Shown here: piece after piece, positions 1 through 10,372 of the stretch
Position numbering within the stretch: position 1 is the stretch's first letter
Layout: each line of letters begins with the position of its first letter
Origin: Cereibacter azotoformans
Lineage (GTDB): Bacteria > Pseudomonadota > Alphaproteobacteria > Rhodobacterales > Rhodobacteraceae
Direction: 5' to 3'
Length of the DNA stretch: 64,000 nucleotides
NCBI GenBank assembly: GCA_017599285.1
Contig: JAGFXX010000001.1
Span: 372,001 to 436,000 of the forward strand
Position numbers and translations under genes: made by a program
Notes under the pieces: generated by a model
Seen by the model: the letters and a program-made list of their open reading frames with translations, nothing else
Database searches by the model: none
What the model was told of the DNA's origin: nothing

Positions 1-656
1 AGGCCGATCATCACCAGCCAGAAGCCCGAGGTGAGCGTGGGCCAGGTGGTCTCGCCGTCGGCAAGGGTGCAGGCAATCCCGAGCACCGCCTGGATCAGCG
101 TGAGCCAGAACATGATCGAGACGATCGACTCGTGGCGCGTCAGGCGCTTGGTCAGGATGATCGAGCCCGCGAAGAAGATGGCCGATCCCGCGGCGGCGAG
201 CACCCCCACATCCACCTGCGCAAAGTCCGGCCGGGCGACGACGAGGATCCCGGCGAAGCCCACCACGGTCGAGAGCGCGCGCATCCTCGTGATCCGCTCT
301 CCGAGCAGGAGCGGCGACAGCAGGATGACCCAGATCGGCGAGGTGAACTCCAGCGCGATCACCTGCGCGAGGGGGATGAGCCCCAGAGCCCAGAACCAGA
401 GGTTCTGCCCGGTGAAATGGCACAGGTTGCGCACGAGATGCCGTCCGAAGTGGTCGGTGCGGATCTCGGCCGTGCGTCCGGCGGCCATGGCCCAGAGGCC
501 CACCACGGCCAGCCCCACCAGCGAGCGCCAGGCCATGATCTCGAACGTGTCGTGCACGCCCGAAACCATGCGGCCCGAGACCGCCATGGCCGAGAAGGAC
601 GTGATGGCACCTGCCATCCAGAGGGTGGCGGCGGGAAGATGTTGCTGGGGAGGCAT
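1..656 (-). CDS. EamA/DMT-family inner-membrane transporter (C-terminus outside window)
   Basis: Reading the minus strand from the ATG at 656 gives about 218 residues with no stop before the window edge, so the C-terminus is missing. The protein is strongly hydrophobic with repeated membrane segments. About 95-120 residues in it has the phrase EFTSPIWVILLSPLLLGER, which is typical of the first EamA repeat of drug/metabolite transporters (family knowledge). About seven membrane segments fit into the visible part, out of the family's usual ten. The substrate cannot be told from sequence. The gene diverges from the TPR-protein gene at 890. Most other open frames over this interval are antisense shadows rich in Arg and Pro. 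Confidence 0.85.
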   Translation of the reverse strand, partial: MPPQQHLPAATLWMAGAITSFSAMAVSGRMVSGVHDTFEIMAWRSLVGLAVVGLWAMAAGRTAEIRTDHFGRHLVRNLCHFTGQNLWFWALGLIPLAQVIALEFTSPIWVILLSPLLLGERITRMRALSTVVGFAGILVVARPDFAQVDVGVLAAAGSAIFFAGSIILTKRLTRHESIVSIMFWLTLIQAVLGIACTLADGETTWPTLTSGFWLVMIG

Positions 657-889
657 TTTTCAGGTCCGGTCACTGGGGCCGGCCACCATTGCCCCGCCTG
701 CGGCGGATTGTCCAGCGCAGCGCGCTTGACAGGTGCCGCATGCGACGGCCGGGCCGCGGCGGAGGCCCGGCCCGGTCGGCGCGGATGCCCCTGCCGGGCC
801 TTGCCGATGACGGCGTGCCGGCCGGGAGCGGGGCTTGGCAAGCCCTTCGCCTTGCGTGTAAGACGAAGGCACCAGCGAGGGAGAGGGCC

Positions 890-1537
890 TTGAGCAACCC
901 CGAGAGTTTCATCGACGAGGTGACCGAGGAGGTCCGCCGCGAGCGGCTGTTCGGCTATTTCCGCCGCTATGGCTGGATCGCCCTTGTCATCGTTGTGGCG
1001 ATCGTCGGCGGTGCGGCCTTCGTCGAGTGGCAGAAGGCGCAGCACCGGGCCGAGTCGCAGGCGTTCGGCGATGCGCTGCTGGCGGCGCTCGAGGCGCCCG
1101 ATGCGGCTGCGCGCCGGGCGGCGGTCGAGGCCGTGCCGGCCGCGGGCGACCGGGCCGCGCTGCGCGATCTGATGGCCGCGTCGGATCCCGCGGGCGACCG
1201 GGCGGCCGCCATGTCCGCGCTGGAGCGTGTGGCCTCCAACGCCACGCTGTCGCCGGTCTACCGCGACCTCGCGGTGCTGCGCCGGGTGATCCTCGGCGGG
1301 GCCGAGCTGCCGGTGGCCGACCGCCGCGCCGCCCTGGACGGGATCGCCGCGCCGGGCCGGCCCTACCGCGCGCTTGCGCTGGAGCAGATGGCCTATCTCG
1401 AAATCGAGGCGGGCGAGCCCGCCCGCGCCATCGAGACGCTGCGCAGCCTCACGCAGGACCAGGAAGCGCCGCAGGGTCTTCGCCGGCGCGCCGAACAGAT
1501 GATCACCGCGCTGGGCGGCGGAACCCAGGCCGGCTGA
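890..1537 (+). CDS. YfgM-like membrane-anchored TPR protein (TPR_21 type)
   Basis: The protein has 215 residues. The N-terminus is charged and cytoplasmic (SNPESFIDEVTEEVRRERL), followed by one membrane segment at about residues 28-45. The rest is an Ala/Arg-rich helical periplasmic domain ending in TPR-like helices. This is the layout of YfgM/TPR_21 proteins, which work with envelope protein folding (family knowledge). I chose the TTG at 890 because it follows a purine-rich GAGGGAGAGG ribosome site and starts right at the conserved part. A longer open frame extends upstream but looks non-coding. The next genes are the BamB-like propeller and der, a grouping common in proteobacteria (yfgM-bamB-der), which supports the call. 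Confidence 0.82.
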   Translation: MSNPESFIDEVTEEVRRERLFGYFRRYGWIALVIVVAIVGGAAFVEWQKAQHRAESQAFGDALLAALEAPDAAARRAAVEAVPAAGDRAALRDLMAASDPAGDRAAAMSALERVASNATLSPVYRDLAVLRRVILGGAELPVADRRAALDGIAAPGRPYRALALEQMAYLEIEAGEPARAIETLRSLTQDQEAPQGLRRRAEQMITALGGGTQAG

Positions 1538-1583
1538 GACCGGCAACAAGGGGACGGGCAGGGACTTGAAGAGGGGTTTCACG

Positions 1584-2930
1584 GTGAAGCGGACGGCTGC
1601 GGTCACGGGATTTGCGCTTCTTGGACTGCTCGGCGCCTGCGGCGAGCGCGAACTGATCCTTCCCGGCGAACGGTTCGACGTTCGCGCGCCGCTCGATGCG
1701 AGCGTGCCGACCGAGGGAAATCCGGCGCCTGCGGACCGCAGCGGCCTCAGCGCCAACCGGTCGCTGCCCGTGGCGTTGCCGGCGGCCACGGTGAACGCCT
1801 CCTGGCCGCAGCGGGGGGGCAACGCGGCCCATCTCGCGCCGCATGCAAGCCTCTCGGCGGCCCCGCAACTGGTCTGGAGCAGCGACATCGGCGCGGGCAA
1901 CAGCCGCCGCAACCGGATCTCGGCCGCCCCGGTCGTGGCCGAGGGGCGGGTCTTCACCATGGACGCCATGAGCGACGTGCAGGCCACCTCGACGGGCGGC
2001 GCGCAGCTCTGGCGGGTGGACATCACGCCGCCCTCCGACCGGGCGACCGACCTCTCCGGCGGAGGGCTGGCCTACGGCGCCGGACGCCTCTTTGCGACCA
2101 CGGGCTTTGGCGAGCTGGTGGCGCTCGATCCCGCCACGGGCGCGGTTCTCTGGCGCCAGAAGCTCGGCGCTCCGGCCACCGGCGCCCCGATGGTCGAGGG
2201 CGAGACGGTCTATGTCACCGGCCGCGACAGTTCGGCCTGGGCGATCGACGCCTCGAACGGGCGCGTCCGCTGGCAGCTTCCGGGCGCGCCCTCCAGCACC
2301 GGCATGATCGGCGGCTCGGCCCCGGCGATGGCGGGCGGAACGGTGCTCTTCCCCTTCAACAGCGGCCAGATGATCGCCGTCCTGCGCGAGGGCGGATCGC
2401 AGCTCTGGTCGTCGCAGGTGGCGGGCGAGCGGCTCGGGCGCGCCTACACCGGCTTCCGCGACATCACCGGCGATCCGGTCGTTTCGGGCGGCACGATCTA
2501 CGTCGGCAGCTCGGCCGGCCGCACGCTTGCGATGTCCGCGGCGTCGGGCGAGACGCTGTGGTCGGCCGACGAGGGCGCGCTTGCGCCGGTGGCCGTGGCG
2601 GGCGGTTCGGTCTTCCTCGTCTCGGACGAGGCGCGGCTCGTGCGGCTCGACGCAGCGACCGGGTCGGTGATCTGGTCGGTGGACATGCCCTACTGGGAAA
2701 ATGCCACGCCCAAGCGGCGCAAGGGGATCACCGCCCATTACGGCCCCGTGCTGGCGGGGGGGCGCCTCCTCGTGGCCTCGTCGGACGGGCTGGTGCGCTT
2801 CTTCAACCCGGCGGACGGAGCCCTCGTCGGCTCTGCCGAACTGCCGGGCGGTGCGGCGGCGCAGCCGGCGCTGGCAGGGGGAACGCTCTATGTCGTCGCG
2901 GCCAACGGGAAACTTCTCGCTTTCCGCTGA
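1584..2930 (+). CDS. bamB: BamB-like PQQ beta-propeller outer-membrane lipoprotein
   Basis: About 448 residues. From the GTG at 1584 the protein opens with a lipoprotein signal, MKRTAAVTGFALLGLLGAC, where LGAC is the lipobox and the Cys becomes acylated. An in-frame TTG at 1566 would add six residues. I prefer the GTG because GAAGAGGGG lies about seven bases upstream. The mature part has repeated AxDAxTGxxxW-type blades typical of PQQ-like eight-blade propellers (e.g. GELVALDPATGAVLWRQ). In the family BamB supports BamA in outer-membrane protein insertion, and bamA itself lies at 18218 in this window. The gene sits between the YfgM-like gene and der, its usual position. The exact start is the main uncertainty. 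Confidence 0.85.
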   Translation: MKRTAAVTGFALLGLLGACGERELILPGERFDVRAPLDASVPTEGNPAPADRSGLSANRSLPVALPAATVNASWPQRGGNAAHLAPHASLSAAPQLVWSSDIGAGNSRRNRISAAPVVAEGRVFTMDAMSDVQATSTGGAQLWRVDITPPSDRATDLSGGGLAYGAGRLFATTGFGELVALDPATGAVLWRQKLGAPATGAPMVEGETVYVTGRDSSAWAIDASNGRVRWQLPGAPSSTGMIGGSAPAMAGGTVLFPFNSGQMIAVLREGGSQLWSSQVAGERLGRAYTGFRDITGDPVVSGGTIYVGSSAGRTLAMSAASGETLWSADEGALAPVAVAGGSVFLVSDEARLVRLDAATGSVIWSVDMPYWENATPKRRKGITAHYGPVLAGGRLLVASSDGLVRFFNPADGALVGSAELPGGAAAQPALAGGTLYVVAANGKLLAFR

Positions 2931-2988
2931 CCGTTGTTCCTGCTAGGGACCCGGGCTTGACCTGCCCAAGCCGCCTCCGGAGGCATCG

Positions 2989-4452
2989 ATGAGCTTTACC
3001 CTCGCCATTGTCGGCCGTCCCAACGTCGGCAAGTCCACCCTGTTCAACCGCCTTGTCGGCAAGCGGCTGGCCCTGGTGGACGACCAGCCCGGCGTCACGC
3101 GCGACCTGCGCGAGGGCGATGCCAGGCTCATCGACCTGCGCTTCACCGTGATCGACACGGCAGGGCTGGAGGAGGTGACGGACGACAGCCTTCAGGGCCG
3201 GATGCGCCGCCTGACCGAGCGCGCGGTCGAGATGGCCGACGTCTGCCTGTTCCTGATCGATGGCCGCGTGGGCGTGACCCCCTCGGACGAGGTCTTCGCC
3301 GATATCCTGCGCAAGAAGAACGCCCATGTGATCCTTGGCGTGAACAAGGCCGAGGGCCGCGCGGGCGACGCCGGCGCGATCGAGGCCTGGTCGCTGGGAC
3401 TGGGAGAGCCGGTGCGGCTCTCGGCCGAGCATGGCGAGGGGATGGACGATCTCTACCACATCCTGCGCCCGATCGCCGAGGGCTTTGCCGAGCGCGCCGC
3501 CGCCGACGCGCCGGTGGTCGATGTGGATGTGTCCGAAGAGGAAGCCGACCTCGAGGCCGATCCCGACGCGCACAAGCCGACCGTCAAGCGCCCGCTGCAG
3601 ATCGCGGTGATCGGGCGGCCGAACGCGGGCAAGTCCACCCTCATCAACAAGATCATCGGCGAGGACCGGCTCCTGACCGGCCCCGAGGCTGGCATCACCC
3701 GCGACGCGATCTCGGTCCGCTCGGAATGGCAGGGCACGCCGATCCGCATCTTCGACACCGCCGGCATGCGCAAGAAGGCGCGGATCTCGGACAAGCTGGA
3801 AAAGCTGTCGGTGGCCGACGGGTTGCGCGCGGTGCGCTTTGCCGAGGTCGTGGTGGTGCTTCTCGATGTCGAGATCCCGTTCGAGCAGCAGGATCTGCGC
3901 ATCGCCGACTTTGCCGAGACCGAGGGCCGGGCGGTCGTCGTCGCGGTGAACAAGTGGGACCTCGAGGGCGAGAAGCAGGAAAAGCTGGCCGAACTCAAGG
4001 AGATGTTCGACCGGCTGTTGCCGCAGCTGCGCGGCGCGCCGCTGGTGACGGTCTCGGCCAAAACCGGCCGTGGGCTCGACCGGCTGCACGCCGCGATCCT
4101 GAAGGCGCATGACATCTGGAACCGGCGGATCACCACCGCGCGGCTGAACAGCTGGCTCGGCGCGATGGTCGAGGCGCATCCGCCACCGGCGCCGGGCGGG
4201 CGGCGGATCAAGCTGCGCTACATGACGCAGGTCAAGACCCGCCCGCCGGGCTTCGTGGTCATGTGCTCGCACCCCGACGAGATGCCCGACAGCTATCGCC
4301 GCTACCTCGTGAACGGCCTGCGGGATCACTTCGACATGCCCGGCACGCCGATCCGGCTGACCATGCGCGGGCAGGGCGACAAGAACCCGTTCAAGGAACG
4401 CAAGTTCCGCACGCCCTCGCGGCTCAGGAAGCACCTCGGCAAGAAGGAGTGA
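2989..4452 (+). CDS. der: GTPase Der (EngA), 50S ribosome assembly
   Basis: 487 residues with two consecutive GTPase domains, the hallmark of Der. The first has a P-loop GRPNVGKS at residues 9-16, DTAGLEE as G3 and NKAE as G4. The second has GRPNAGKS near residue 208, [11 protein letters not shown] and NKWD. A C-terminal KH-like domain ends in basic residues and is expected to contact rRNA. The ATG at 2989 follows GGAGGCATCG. Family members bind the 50S precursor and are essential in most bacteria. The 3' end overlaps the convergent ABC ATPase gene by 29 bp. Confidence 0.97.
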   Translation: MSFTLAIVGRPNVGKSTLFNRLVGKRLALVDDQPGVTRDLREGDARLIDLRFTVIDTAGLEEVTDDSLQGRMRRLTERAVEMADVCLFLIDGRVGVTPSDEVFADILRKKNAHVILGVNKAEGRAGDAGAIEAWSLGLGEPVRLSAEHGEGMDDLYHILRPIAEGFAERAAADAPVVDVDVSEEEADLEADPDAHKPTVKRPLQIAVIGRPNAGKSTLINKIIGEDRLLTGPEAGITRDAISVRSEWQGTPIRIFDTAGMRKKARISDKLEKLSVADGLRAVRFAEVVVVLLDVEIPFEQQDLRIADFAETEGRAVVVAVNKWDLEGEKQEKLAELKEMFDRLLPQLRGAPLVTVSAKTGRGLDRLHAAILKAHDIWNRRITTARLNSWLGAMVEAHPPPAPGGRRIKLRYMTQVKTRPPGFVVMCSHPDEMPDSYRRYLVNGLRDHFDMPGTPIRLTMRGQGDKNPFKERKFRTPSRLRKHLGKKE

Positions 4453-6478
4453 GAGGCGCCGCAGGGCGCCTTTCCTCATCCGGCGGCTGCTTGCGCAACT
4501 CCTCGGGCGAGAGGTGGCACCGGATCGCGTGACCCGGCGCGACCTCGGCCAGCGGCGGCAGGCGGTCGGCGCAGAGCCTGCCCGGCACCTCGGCCCGTCG
4601 GGGACAGCGGGTGTGGAAGGGGCAGCCGGACGGCGGATCGAGGGCCGAGGGCGGATCTCCGGCCGGGGCGGGGCGCAGGGCCGCCGTCGGATCGGAGCGC
4701 GGGGCGGCGGCGAGAAGCGCCCTGGTGTAGGGATGCGCGAGCGGGCCGAAGACCTGCGTGGCCGGCCCGATCTCCAGCACCCGGCCGAGATACATGACCA
4801 TCACCCGGTCCGCGATCTGCCGCACCAGCGCGAGGTCGTGGCTGATGAAGAGGAGCGTGGCCCGCCGGATCCGCTGCAACTCGAGCAGCGTCTCGATCAC
4901 GGCGGCCTGCACGCTCGCATCAAGGGCCGACACCGGCTCGTCCGCCACGAGGATCGCCGCATCCCCGGCCAGCGCCCGGGCGATCCCAACCCGCTGCCTC
5001 TGCCCGCCCGACAGTTGCCGCGGCATCCGTGCGGCCAGTGACTCGGGCAGGCGGACGAGACCGAACAGCTCGGACAGCCGCGTGCGGAGGCTCGCGGCCG
5101 AGGAGGCGCCCTGAAACAGCTCCAGCGCGCGCATCACCTGCCGCCCGACCGGCGCCGAGGGATTGAGCGTGTCGGCGGGGTTCTGGAACACCATCTGCAT
5201 CGCCGCGGTCAGCGCCGCGGGCCGCCGTCCGGCCGGCCGGTCCTGCACCTCGACCCCCGTCAGCCGGATCCGGCCCGCGTCGGGCCGGTCGAGCCCCATG
5301 ATCAGCCGGGCAAGCGTGCTCTTGCCGCAGCCGGACTCGCCGACGATGGCGAGCGTTTCGCCCTCAAGGGCGGAAAAGCTCACATCCTCCACCGCATGAA
5401 CCGTGCCGCGGGCCGTGCGGAAGCGGCGGGTCAACCCCTCGACCTCCAGCACCGCGGGTCCGGGGCGGGCCTCTGGCAGCGGCTCGGCCACAATGGGCTG
5501 CTCGCGGATCTCGCGCCAGCGCAGGCAGCGCACCGTCTCGTCCGGCCCGGCGGTCTCGAGAGGCACCGGCGCCACGTCGCACCGGCCGCCCTGCGCGTGG
5601 CCGCAGCGGGGGGCAAAGGCGCAGCCCTGCGGACGTTCGTGGGGCAGGGGCTGGCCGCCCGCCAGCGGCACCGGAGGGCGGCGCGCGCCCTCGATCCTCG
5701 GCAGCGCCCGCAGCAGCGCGCGTGTGTAGGGATGGCGTGGGGAGGCAAACAGCCGCGGCGCCGGCGCGCTCTCGACCAGCCGCCCGGAATAGAGCACCGC
5801 GATCCGGTCGCAGATCCCGGCCATGAGCGCCAGGTTGTGCCCGATGAAGAGCATCGACGTCCCGTGCTCCTGCCGGATCTCGCGCAGCAGCTCCACGATC
5901 CCCGCCTCGACCGTCACGTCGAGCGCGGTCGTCGGCTCGTCAAGGATCAGCAGCCGCGGGCGGGCCATCAGCGCCATGGCGATGGCGACCCGCTGGAGTT
6001 GCCCGCCCGAAAGCTGGTGAGGGTAGCTGTCGAGGATGCGCTCGGGATCGGGCAGGCGCACCTCCTCGGCGGCCCGCCAGGCCGCCGCGCGGGCCTCGGC
6101 GCGCGAGACGCGGGCGTGCAGGCGCGGCACCTCGGCCAGTTGCGCCCCGATCCGCATCGAAGGGTTCAGCGCCGCCATCGGCTCCTGGCCCACCATCGCG
6201 ATTCCCGCGCCGCGGATCGGGCGCAGCGCCCGCTCGCTCAGGCCCGCAAGCTCGCGCCCCCCGAAGCGGAGGCTTCCCCGGTCGATCCGGCCCGCGGGGC
6301 CCAGATCGCCCATCACGGCCAGCGCCACCGTGCTCTTGCCGCTGCCGGATTCGCCCACAAGCCCCAGCACCTCGCCCGGCGCGATCGCAAGCGACAGATC
6401 CTCGACCGCGGGAAACCGGCCGCGACGGGTGCCGAAGCTGACCGTCAGCCCTTCGAGGCGCAGGACGGGCTCAGTCAT
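4424..6478 (-). CDS. Peptide/dipeptide ABC transporter, fused double ATPase (DppD-DppF type)
   Basis: About 684 residues carrying two complete nucleotide-binding domains that are separate proteins in E. coli Dpp/Opp. Domain 1 has Walker [10 protein letters not shown], signature [12 protein letters not shown] and Walker [13 protein letters not shown]. Domain 2 has [21 protein letters not shown] and [12 protein letters not shown]. Each half ends in the oligopeptide-ATPase extension, with Cys-containing segments (CAFAPRCGH and CPFHTRCPR) like the C-terminal region of OppD/OppF. The ATG at 6478 overlaps the permease stop codon (ATGACTGA), so translation is coupled. The partners are the two permeases and the binding protein just upstream. 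The transported peptide or other substrate is not visible in the sequence. Confidence 0.93.
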   Translation of the reverse strand: MTEPVLRLEGLTVSFGTRRGRFPAVEDLSLAIAPGEVLGLVGESGSGKSTVALAVMGDLGPAGRIDRGSLRFGGRELAGLSERALRPIRGAGIAMVGQEPMAALNPSMRIGAQLAEVPRLHARVSRAEARAAAWRAAEEVRLPDPERILDSYPHQLSGGQLQRVAIAMALMARPRLLILDEPTTALDVTVEAGIVELLREIRQEHGTSMLFIGHNLALMAGICDRIAVLYSGRLVESAPAPRLFASPRHPYTRALLRALPRIEGARRPPVPLAGGQPLPHERPQGCAFAPRCGHAQGGRCDVAPVPLETAGPDETVRCLRWREIREQPIVAEPLPEARPGPAVLEVEGLTRRFRTARGTVHAVEDVSFSALEGETLAIVGESGCGKSTLARLIMGLDRPDAGRIRLTGVEVQDRPAGRRPAALTAAMQMVFQNPADTLNPSAPVGRQVMRALELFQGASSAASLRTRLSELFGLVRLPESLAARMPRQLSGGQRQRVGIARALAGDAAILVADEPVSALDASVQAAVIETLLELQRIRRATLLFISHDLALVRQIADRVMVMYLGRVLEIGPATQVFGPLAHPYTRALLAAAPRSDPTAALRPAPAGDPPSALDPPSGCPFHTRCPRRAEVPGRLCADRLPPLAEVAPGHAIRCHLSPEELRKQPPDEERRPAAPLTPSCRGAS

Positions 6479-7625
6479 GCAGGCTCTCCTCGCGCAGCGC
6501 ATCGGCGAGAAGGTTGAGCCCGAGCACGAGGCTCATCAGCGCCAGCGCCGGCACCACGGCCGCATGCGGGTAGATCGCGAGAAACCGGCGCCCGTCATTG
6601 ATGGTCGAGCCCCAGTCCGGGCTCTCGGGCGAGACGCCGAGGCCGAAGAAGCCAAGCGTTCCGAGAAGGATGGTCGTGTAGCCGACCCGCAGGCAGGCAT
6701 CGACGATCAGCGGCCCGCGGGCGTTCGGCAGGATCTCCCACAGCATGATGAACCAGGGGCCCTCGCCGCGCGTTCGGGCGGCGGCGACATAGTCGCGCGC
6801 CCTCAGATCGAGCGCGAGGCCCCGCACGATGCGGAAGGCGGTGGGCGCGTTCACGAAGACCACGGCCACGAAGACGGTGAGCAGCCCCGGTTCCAGCCGC
6901 CAGACCCCAAGCGGGTCGGCATCAAGCGCCAGCCCCGACCACATCCAGAGACCAAGGCCGAGGATCGGGATCATCCCCACCGCCCACGGCCTTGCCCGCG
7001 TGCGGTATCGGCTGTGCCAGAGGAGAATGAGGAACAGGAGCGGGAACAGGAACAGCAGCGCCGCGAACGTCCGCGGCAGGGCGGTCTCGCGGATCTCGGG
7101 CGTGACGAGAAGGTAGAAGAGCAGGATCACCGGAAAGGCCAGCACGAGATTGGCCAGGAAGGAGAGCGCTGCATCGAGCCTTCCGCCGACGTAGCCCGCG
7201 GGCAGCCCGAGCAGCACCCCCACGGCCATCGCGCAGAGCGTGGCGGCCGGGGCGATCGCCAGCACCCGGCGCGCGCCCGCAACCATCCGGCTGAAGCTGT
7301 CGCGCGCGAGGCTGTCGCCGCCGAGCAGGTAGAAAGGGTAGGATGACCCCGGCGCGGGACTGCCGGGAGCTGCGTTCTTCAGCCCCGACAGCTGCGCCAG
7401 CGGATCGTGCGTGGCGATCAGATCCGCAAAGAGCGCGGTCAGGAGCCAGAAGAGCACGATGGTCAGCCCGGCCAGCCCGATCCCGTTGCCGAAGAGGCGG
7501 CCGGCCAGCCCCAGTCGCCCGCGCAGCGCAAATCCCGTCCCCAGGATCAGCGCAAGGCCCGCCCAGACAGGCGCGAAGCGCAGCGCCATCCGGCCGAGGA
7601 TCTCGAGCCAGCCCAGCGACTCCAT
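6471..7625 (-). CDS. Peptide ABC transporter permease (DppC/OppC type)
   Basis: 384 residues with several strongly hydrophobic segments. The cytoplasmic EAA-like loop near RDYVAAARTRGEGPWF ... EILPNARGPLIV couples this kind of permease to its ATPase, as seen in the BPD_transp_1 family. N-terminal hydrophobic stretches precede a periplasmic loop with DPLAQLSGLKNAAPG. The chosen ATG at 7625 shares one base with the stop of the upstream permease (TGATG), and the 3' end overlaps the ATPase start by 8 bp. This makes a coupled four-gene operon. A much longer open frame reaches upstream to 8594 but is an antisense-like artefact overlapping the other permease. Confidence 0.92.
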   Translation of the reverse strand: MESLGWLEILGRMALRFAPVWAGLALILGTGFALRGRLGLAGRLFGNGIGLAGLTIVLFWLLTALFADLIATHDPLAQLSGLKNAAPGSPAPGSSYPFYLLGGDSLARDSFSRMVAGARRVLAIAPAATLCAMAVGVLLGLPAGYVGGRLDAALSFLANLVLAFPVILLFYLLVTPEIRETALPRTFAALLFLFPLLFLILLWHSRYRTRARPWAVGMIPILGLGLWMWSGLALDADPLGVWRLEPGLLTVFVAVVFVNAPTAFRIVRGLALDLRARDYVAAARTRGEGPWFIMLWEILPNARGPLIVDACLRVGYTTILLGTLGFFGLGVSPESPDWGSTINDGRRFLAIYPHAAVVPALALMSLVLGLNLLADALREESLHD

Positions 7626-8650
7626 CAGCCCACCCTCAGCCGCGGGTTCAGGGCGCGATAGGCCAGATCGGACAGCGCCTGCGTCGCCAGCACCAGCGTC
7701 ACCGCCACGACCGAGCAGCCCAGCAGCAGGGCGATGTCGTTGTTGCCCGCCGCCTGCACCAGCGTCCAGCCGAAGCCCTTGTAGGCAAACAGCGTCTCGA
7801 CGATCACCACGCCGTTCAGCAGCCACGGAAGCTGCAGCAGGATCACCGTGACCGGCGCCACGAGCGCGTTGCGCAGCGCATGGACCAGCACGATCCGCGC
7901 GAGGCCCGCCCCCTTCAATCGGGCGGTGCGGATGTAGGGCTGCGCCATCACCTCGGCCATCGAGGCGCGCGTGATGCGCGCGATGTAGCCCGTGCCATAG
8001 AGCGCGATGGTCGCCACTGGCAGGGCAAAGTTCCAGAAGGTGATGCGCGTCATCGCCCCCGAGGCGGTGCCCTGGAACAGCGTGCGCCTCTCGATCCAGC
8101 CCGCCTCGTGCAGCAGCGGCGACAGCCCCGCCGTGGCCGAAGCGAACAGCGCCACGAGCACCACGCCCGAGACATATTCGGGCGTCGCCGCCGTGAGGAT
8201 CGTCGCCACCGAGATCGTGCGGTCCGTCCTCGAGCCCTCGCGCATCCCGGCCAGCGCCCCGAGGGCCAGCGCCGTCGGCACCATCACCGCCATCACCCAG
8301 AGCATGAGCCAGCCCGTCGCCGCAAGACTGCGCAGGATCACCGCGCTGACCGGCTGGCGGAAGACCGTGGACTGGCCCCACTCGCCTTGCATCACGCCGC
8401 AATGGCCGCAGTCGGCGCGCGGCAGCACGCCCAGCCACTCGCCATAGAGCACGGGGAGCGGCCGGTCGAAGCCGGAGCGTTCCAGCCAGCTTGCCACCTC
8501 GGCATCGGACATGCGGGCCGAGCCTTGCGACTTGGCGAGCTTCTCGAGGTTCGGCGGCAGGTGGGTCAGCCAGAAGACGAGCAGGCTCAGGCACAGGGCG
8601 GTGCCGAGCATGGCGCCAAGGCGGCGCAGGAGGAGGGTGACGCCCCGCAA
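7625..8650 (-). CDS. Peptide ABC transporter permease (DppB/OppB type)
   Basis: About 341 residues. There is one N-terminal membrane segment, a periplasmic loop (PPNLEKLAKSQGSAR...), then a block of membrane spans with the EAA-type loop MAEVMAQPYIRTARLKGAG. The ORF is open further upstream, but the binding-protein gene ends at 8655. The TTG at 8650 leaves a 4-bp gap and puts a basic patch before the first membrane helix, so I chose it. No strong ribosome site is visible, so translation may be coupled to the upstream gene. It pairs with the DppC-type permease downstream to form the channel. The start codon is the weak point. Confidence 0.88.
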   Translation of the reverse strand: MRGVTLLLRRLGAMLGTALCLSLLVFWLTHLPPNLEKLAKSQGSARMSDAEVASWLERSGFDRPLPVLYGEWLGVLPRADCGHCGVMQGEWGQSTVFRQPVSAVILRSLAATGWLMLWVMAVMVPTALALGALAGMREGSRTDRTISVATILTAATPEYVSGVVLVALFASATAGLSPLLHEAGWIERRTLFQGTASGAMTRITFWNFALPVATIALYGTGYIARITRASMAEVMAQPYIRTARLKGAGLARIVLVHALRNALVAPVTVILLQLPWLLNGVVIVETLFAYKGFGWTLVQAAGNNDIALLLGCSVVAVTLVLATQALSDLAYRALNPRLRVG

Positions 8651-8654
8651 TGGC

Positions 8655-10286
8655 TCAGGCGTCGATCCACCACTTGTAATGGTGATGCTCGAAGGTCGGG
8701 TGGGCCTCGGCACCCTTCACCTTCGGATCGACATGGCGGAAGATCGAGCGCCAGTAGGGCTGGATCAGCACGCCCTCCTCCTGCAGGATCCGCTCGAGAT
8801 CGGCCATGAGGGTGCGGCGCCCGTCGGGATCGACGATCGACATGGCCTCATCAAGCTTGGCGTCGAACTCCTTGTTGGCAAAGCCGGATTCGTTCCAGGG
8901 CACCCCCGAGCGATAGGCGAGCGCCAGAACCTGCACCCCCAGCGGGCGCATGTTCCACTCGGTCGCCGAGAAGGGAAACTTCAGCCAGTCGTTCCAGTAG
9001 GTCGCGCCGGGCAGGACCGTCCGCCGGATCGACACGCCGGCGTCCCGCAGCTGCGCCGCCACGGCGTCGCACGAGGCCGCCTGCCAGGCGTCGTCGAGCG
9101 AGACCAGCTCGAACTCGTGGCCCTCCATCCCGGCCTCTTCCAGCAGGGCCCGGGCCTGCGCGCGATCGACGGTCAGCGGCGGCAGCTCGGCATATTCGGG
9201 ATGGATCGGGCTGACGTGGTGGTTCTCGGCCACATGCCCGTGGCCCGAGTAGCCCAGTTCCAGCACGACGGCATTGTCCACCGCCATCTGCAGCGCCCGG
9301 CGCACGCGGACGTCGCGGTACTCCTCGGACTGCTGGTTGAACCGGATCGCGAGGGTGGTCGCGGTGCGGGCTTCGGACTTGTCCCAGCCAAGCCCGTCCA
9401 GCACCTCGATGAACTCGCCCACGGTCTGATAGGTCGCGTCGATCTCGCCCGATCCCGCCGCGGCCACGGCGGCCGAGGGATCGCTGCCGAAATCGAGATA
9501 TTCGATCCGGTCGAGCCAGGGGCCGCCATGGACGTCGCTGCCCCACCAGGGATGCGCCTCGTTGCGGACCAGCACCATGCGGATGCCCACCTCGACCGTT
9601 TCCGGCCGGTAGGGCCCGGTTCCGACGGGATTGGCCGCCGGGTCGCCGCCCTCGTAGGAGGGGTGGACGATCGCAGCCGGATAGTCGGCGAGGTTCGCAA
9701 TCAGCGCGATGTCGGGCTGCGAGAGTGTCAGCCGGAGTGTCGTCTCGTCCACCACTTCGATCGCGTCCGGCCGCAGCTTGCCCTCGGCCTGCAGGGCCAC
9801 CATCTGGGCCGCCATCGCGTTCCCCTCGACCGAGGCGTCGCACCAGCGCTCGAAATTGTGCCGGACATCCTCGGCGGTGAAGGCGTCGCCGTTGCTCCAG
9901 CGGACGCCGGGGCGGACGTTCAGCCGGTATTCCGTGGCGTTGTCGTTGGCCTCCCAGCTTTCGAGGAGCATCGGCCGGAAGGTTCCGTCGGACTGATATT
10001 CCACCAGATACTCCAGCCAGCCGCGGGTGAAGTTCGCGATCTGCGACCAGTCGGCCGTCCGCGGATCCTTGAGCGCCCGGGTCTCCATCTCCATGCGCAG
10101 GGTGCCGCCGGGCCGCGGCGCCTCTTGCGCGCGGGCGGGGGCTGCCAGCCCCAGCAGGCCGTAGGCCGCGCCCGCCGAAACGCCGAGCGCGGTGGCCCGG
10201 CTCAGGAACTCGCGTCGGCTCATCCGGCCCGCCGCAACTTCGACCTGATGCATCAGGGCCGCGGGATGCAGTCTCTCGCTGGTCAT
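8655..10286 (-). CDS. Family 5 extracellular solute-binding protein, Tat-exported
   Basis: 543 residues. The N-terminus carries a twin-arginine signal ([13 protein letters not shown]) followed by a hydrophobic stretch ending at ARAQEA, so the protein is probably exported folded by Tat. The body matches SBP_bac_5 (DppA/OppA-type) proteins: a region like [17 protein letters not shown] near the first third, then VGTGPYRPE, and a late segment with QMAVDNAVV. These proteins capture peptides or similar molecules and deliver them to the membrane permeases, which are the next genes. It is the first gene of the transporter operon and lies downstream of an AraC-type gene on the same strand. The substrate is unknown. 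Confidence 0.93.
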   Translation of the reverse strand: MTSERLHPAALMHQVEVAAGRMSRREFLSRATALGVSAGAAYGLLGLAAPARAQEAPRPGGTLRMEMETRALKDPRTADWSQIANFTRGWLEYLVEYQSDGTFRPMLLESWEANDNATEYRLNVRPGVRWSNGDAFTAEDVRHNFERWCDASVEGNAMAAQMVALQAEGKLRPDAIEVVDETTLRLTLSQPDIALIANLADYPAAIVHPSYEGGDPAANPVGTGPYRPETVEVGIRMVLVRNEAHPWWGSDVHGGPWLDRIEYLDFGSDPSAAVAAAGSGEIDATYQTVGEFIEVLDGLGWDKSEARTATTLAIRFNQQSEEYRDVRVRRALQMAVDNAVVLELGYSGHGHVAENHHVSPIHPEYAELPPLTVDRAQARALLEEAGMEGHEFELVSLDDAWQAASCDAVAAQLRDAGVSIRRTVLPGATYWNDWLKFPFSATEWNMRPLGVQVLALAYRSGVPWNESGFANKEFDAKLDEAMSIVDPDGRRTLMADLERILQEEGVLIQPYWRSIFRHVDPKVKGAEAHPTFEHHHYKWWIDA

Positions 10287-10372
10287 GTCGGTCTCCCTGC
10301 TCGTGCGGTGCTGCCCATTCGGCCCGGATTTTCCGCGTGCGTCAACGCCCTGCGGCAGTCTCCGTTCCGTCG

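Noticed and set aside
359-2026. Minus-strand 555-codon open frame over the TPR and BamB-like genes
   Set aside because: Its translation is Arg/Gly/Pro-rich without motifs and is antisense to two well-supported genes; only the separate DMT gene at 1-656 is real on this strand.
2803-4479. Long minus-strand frame antisense to der
   Set aside because: Low-complexity His/Arg/Asp-rich shadow of a gene with clear GTPase motifs.
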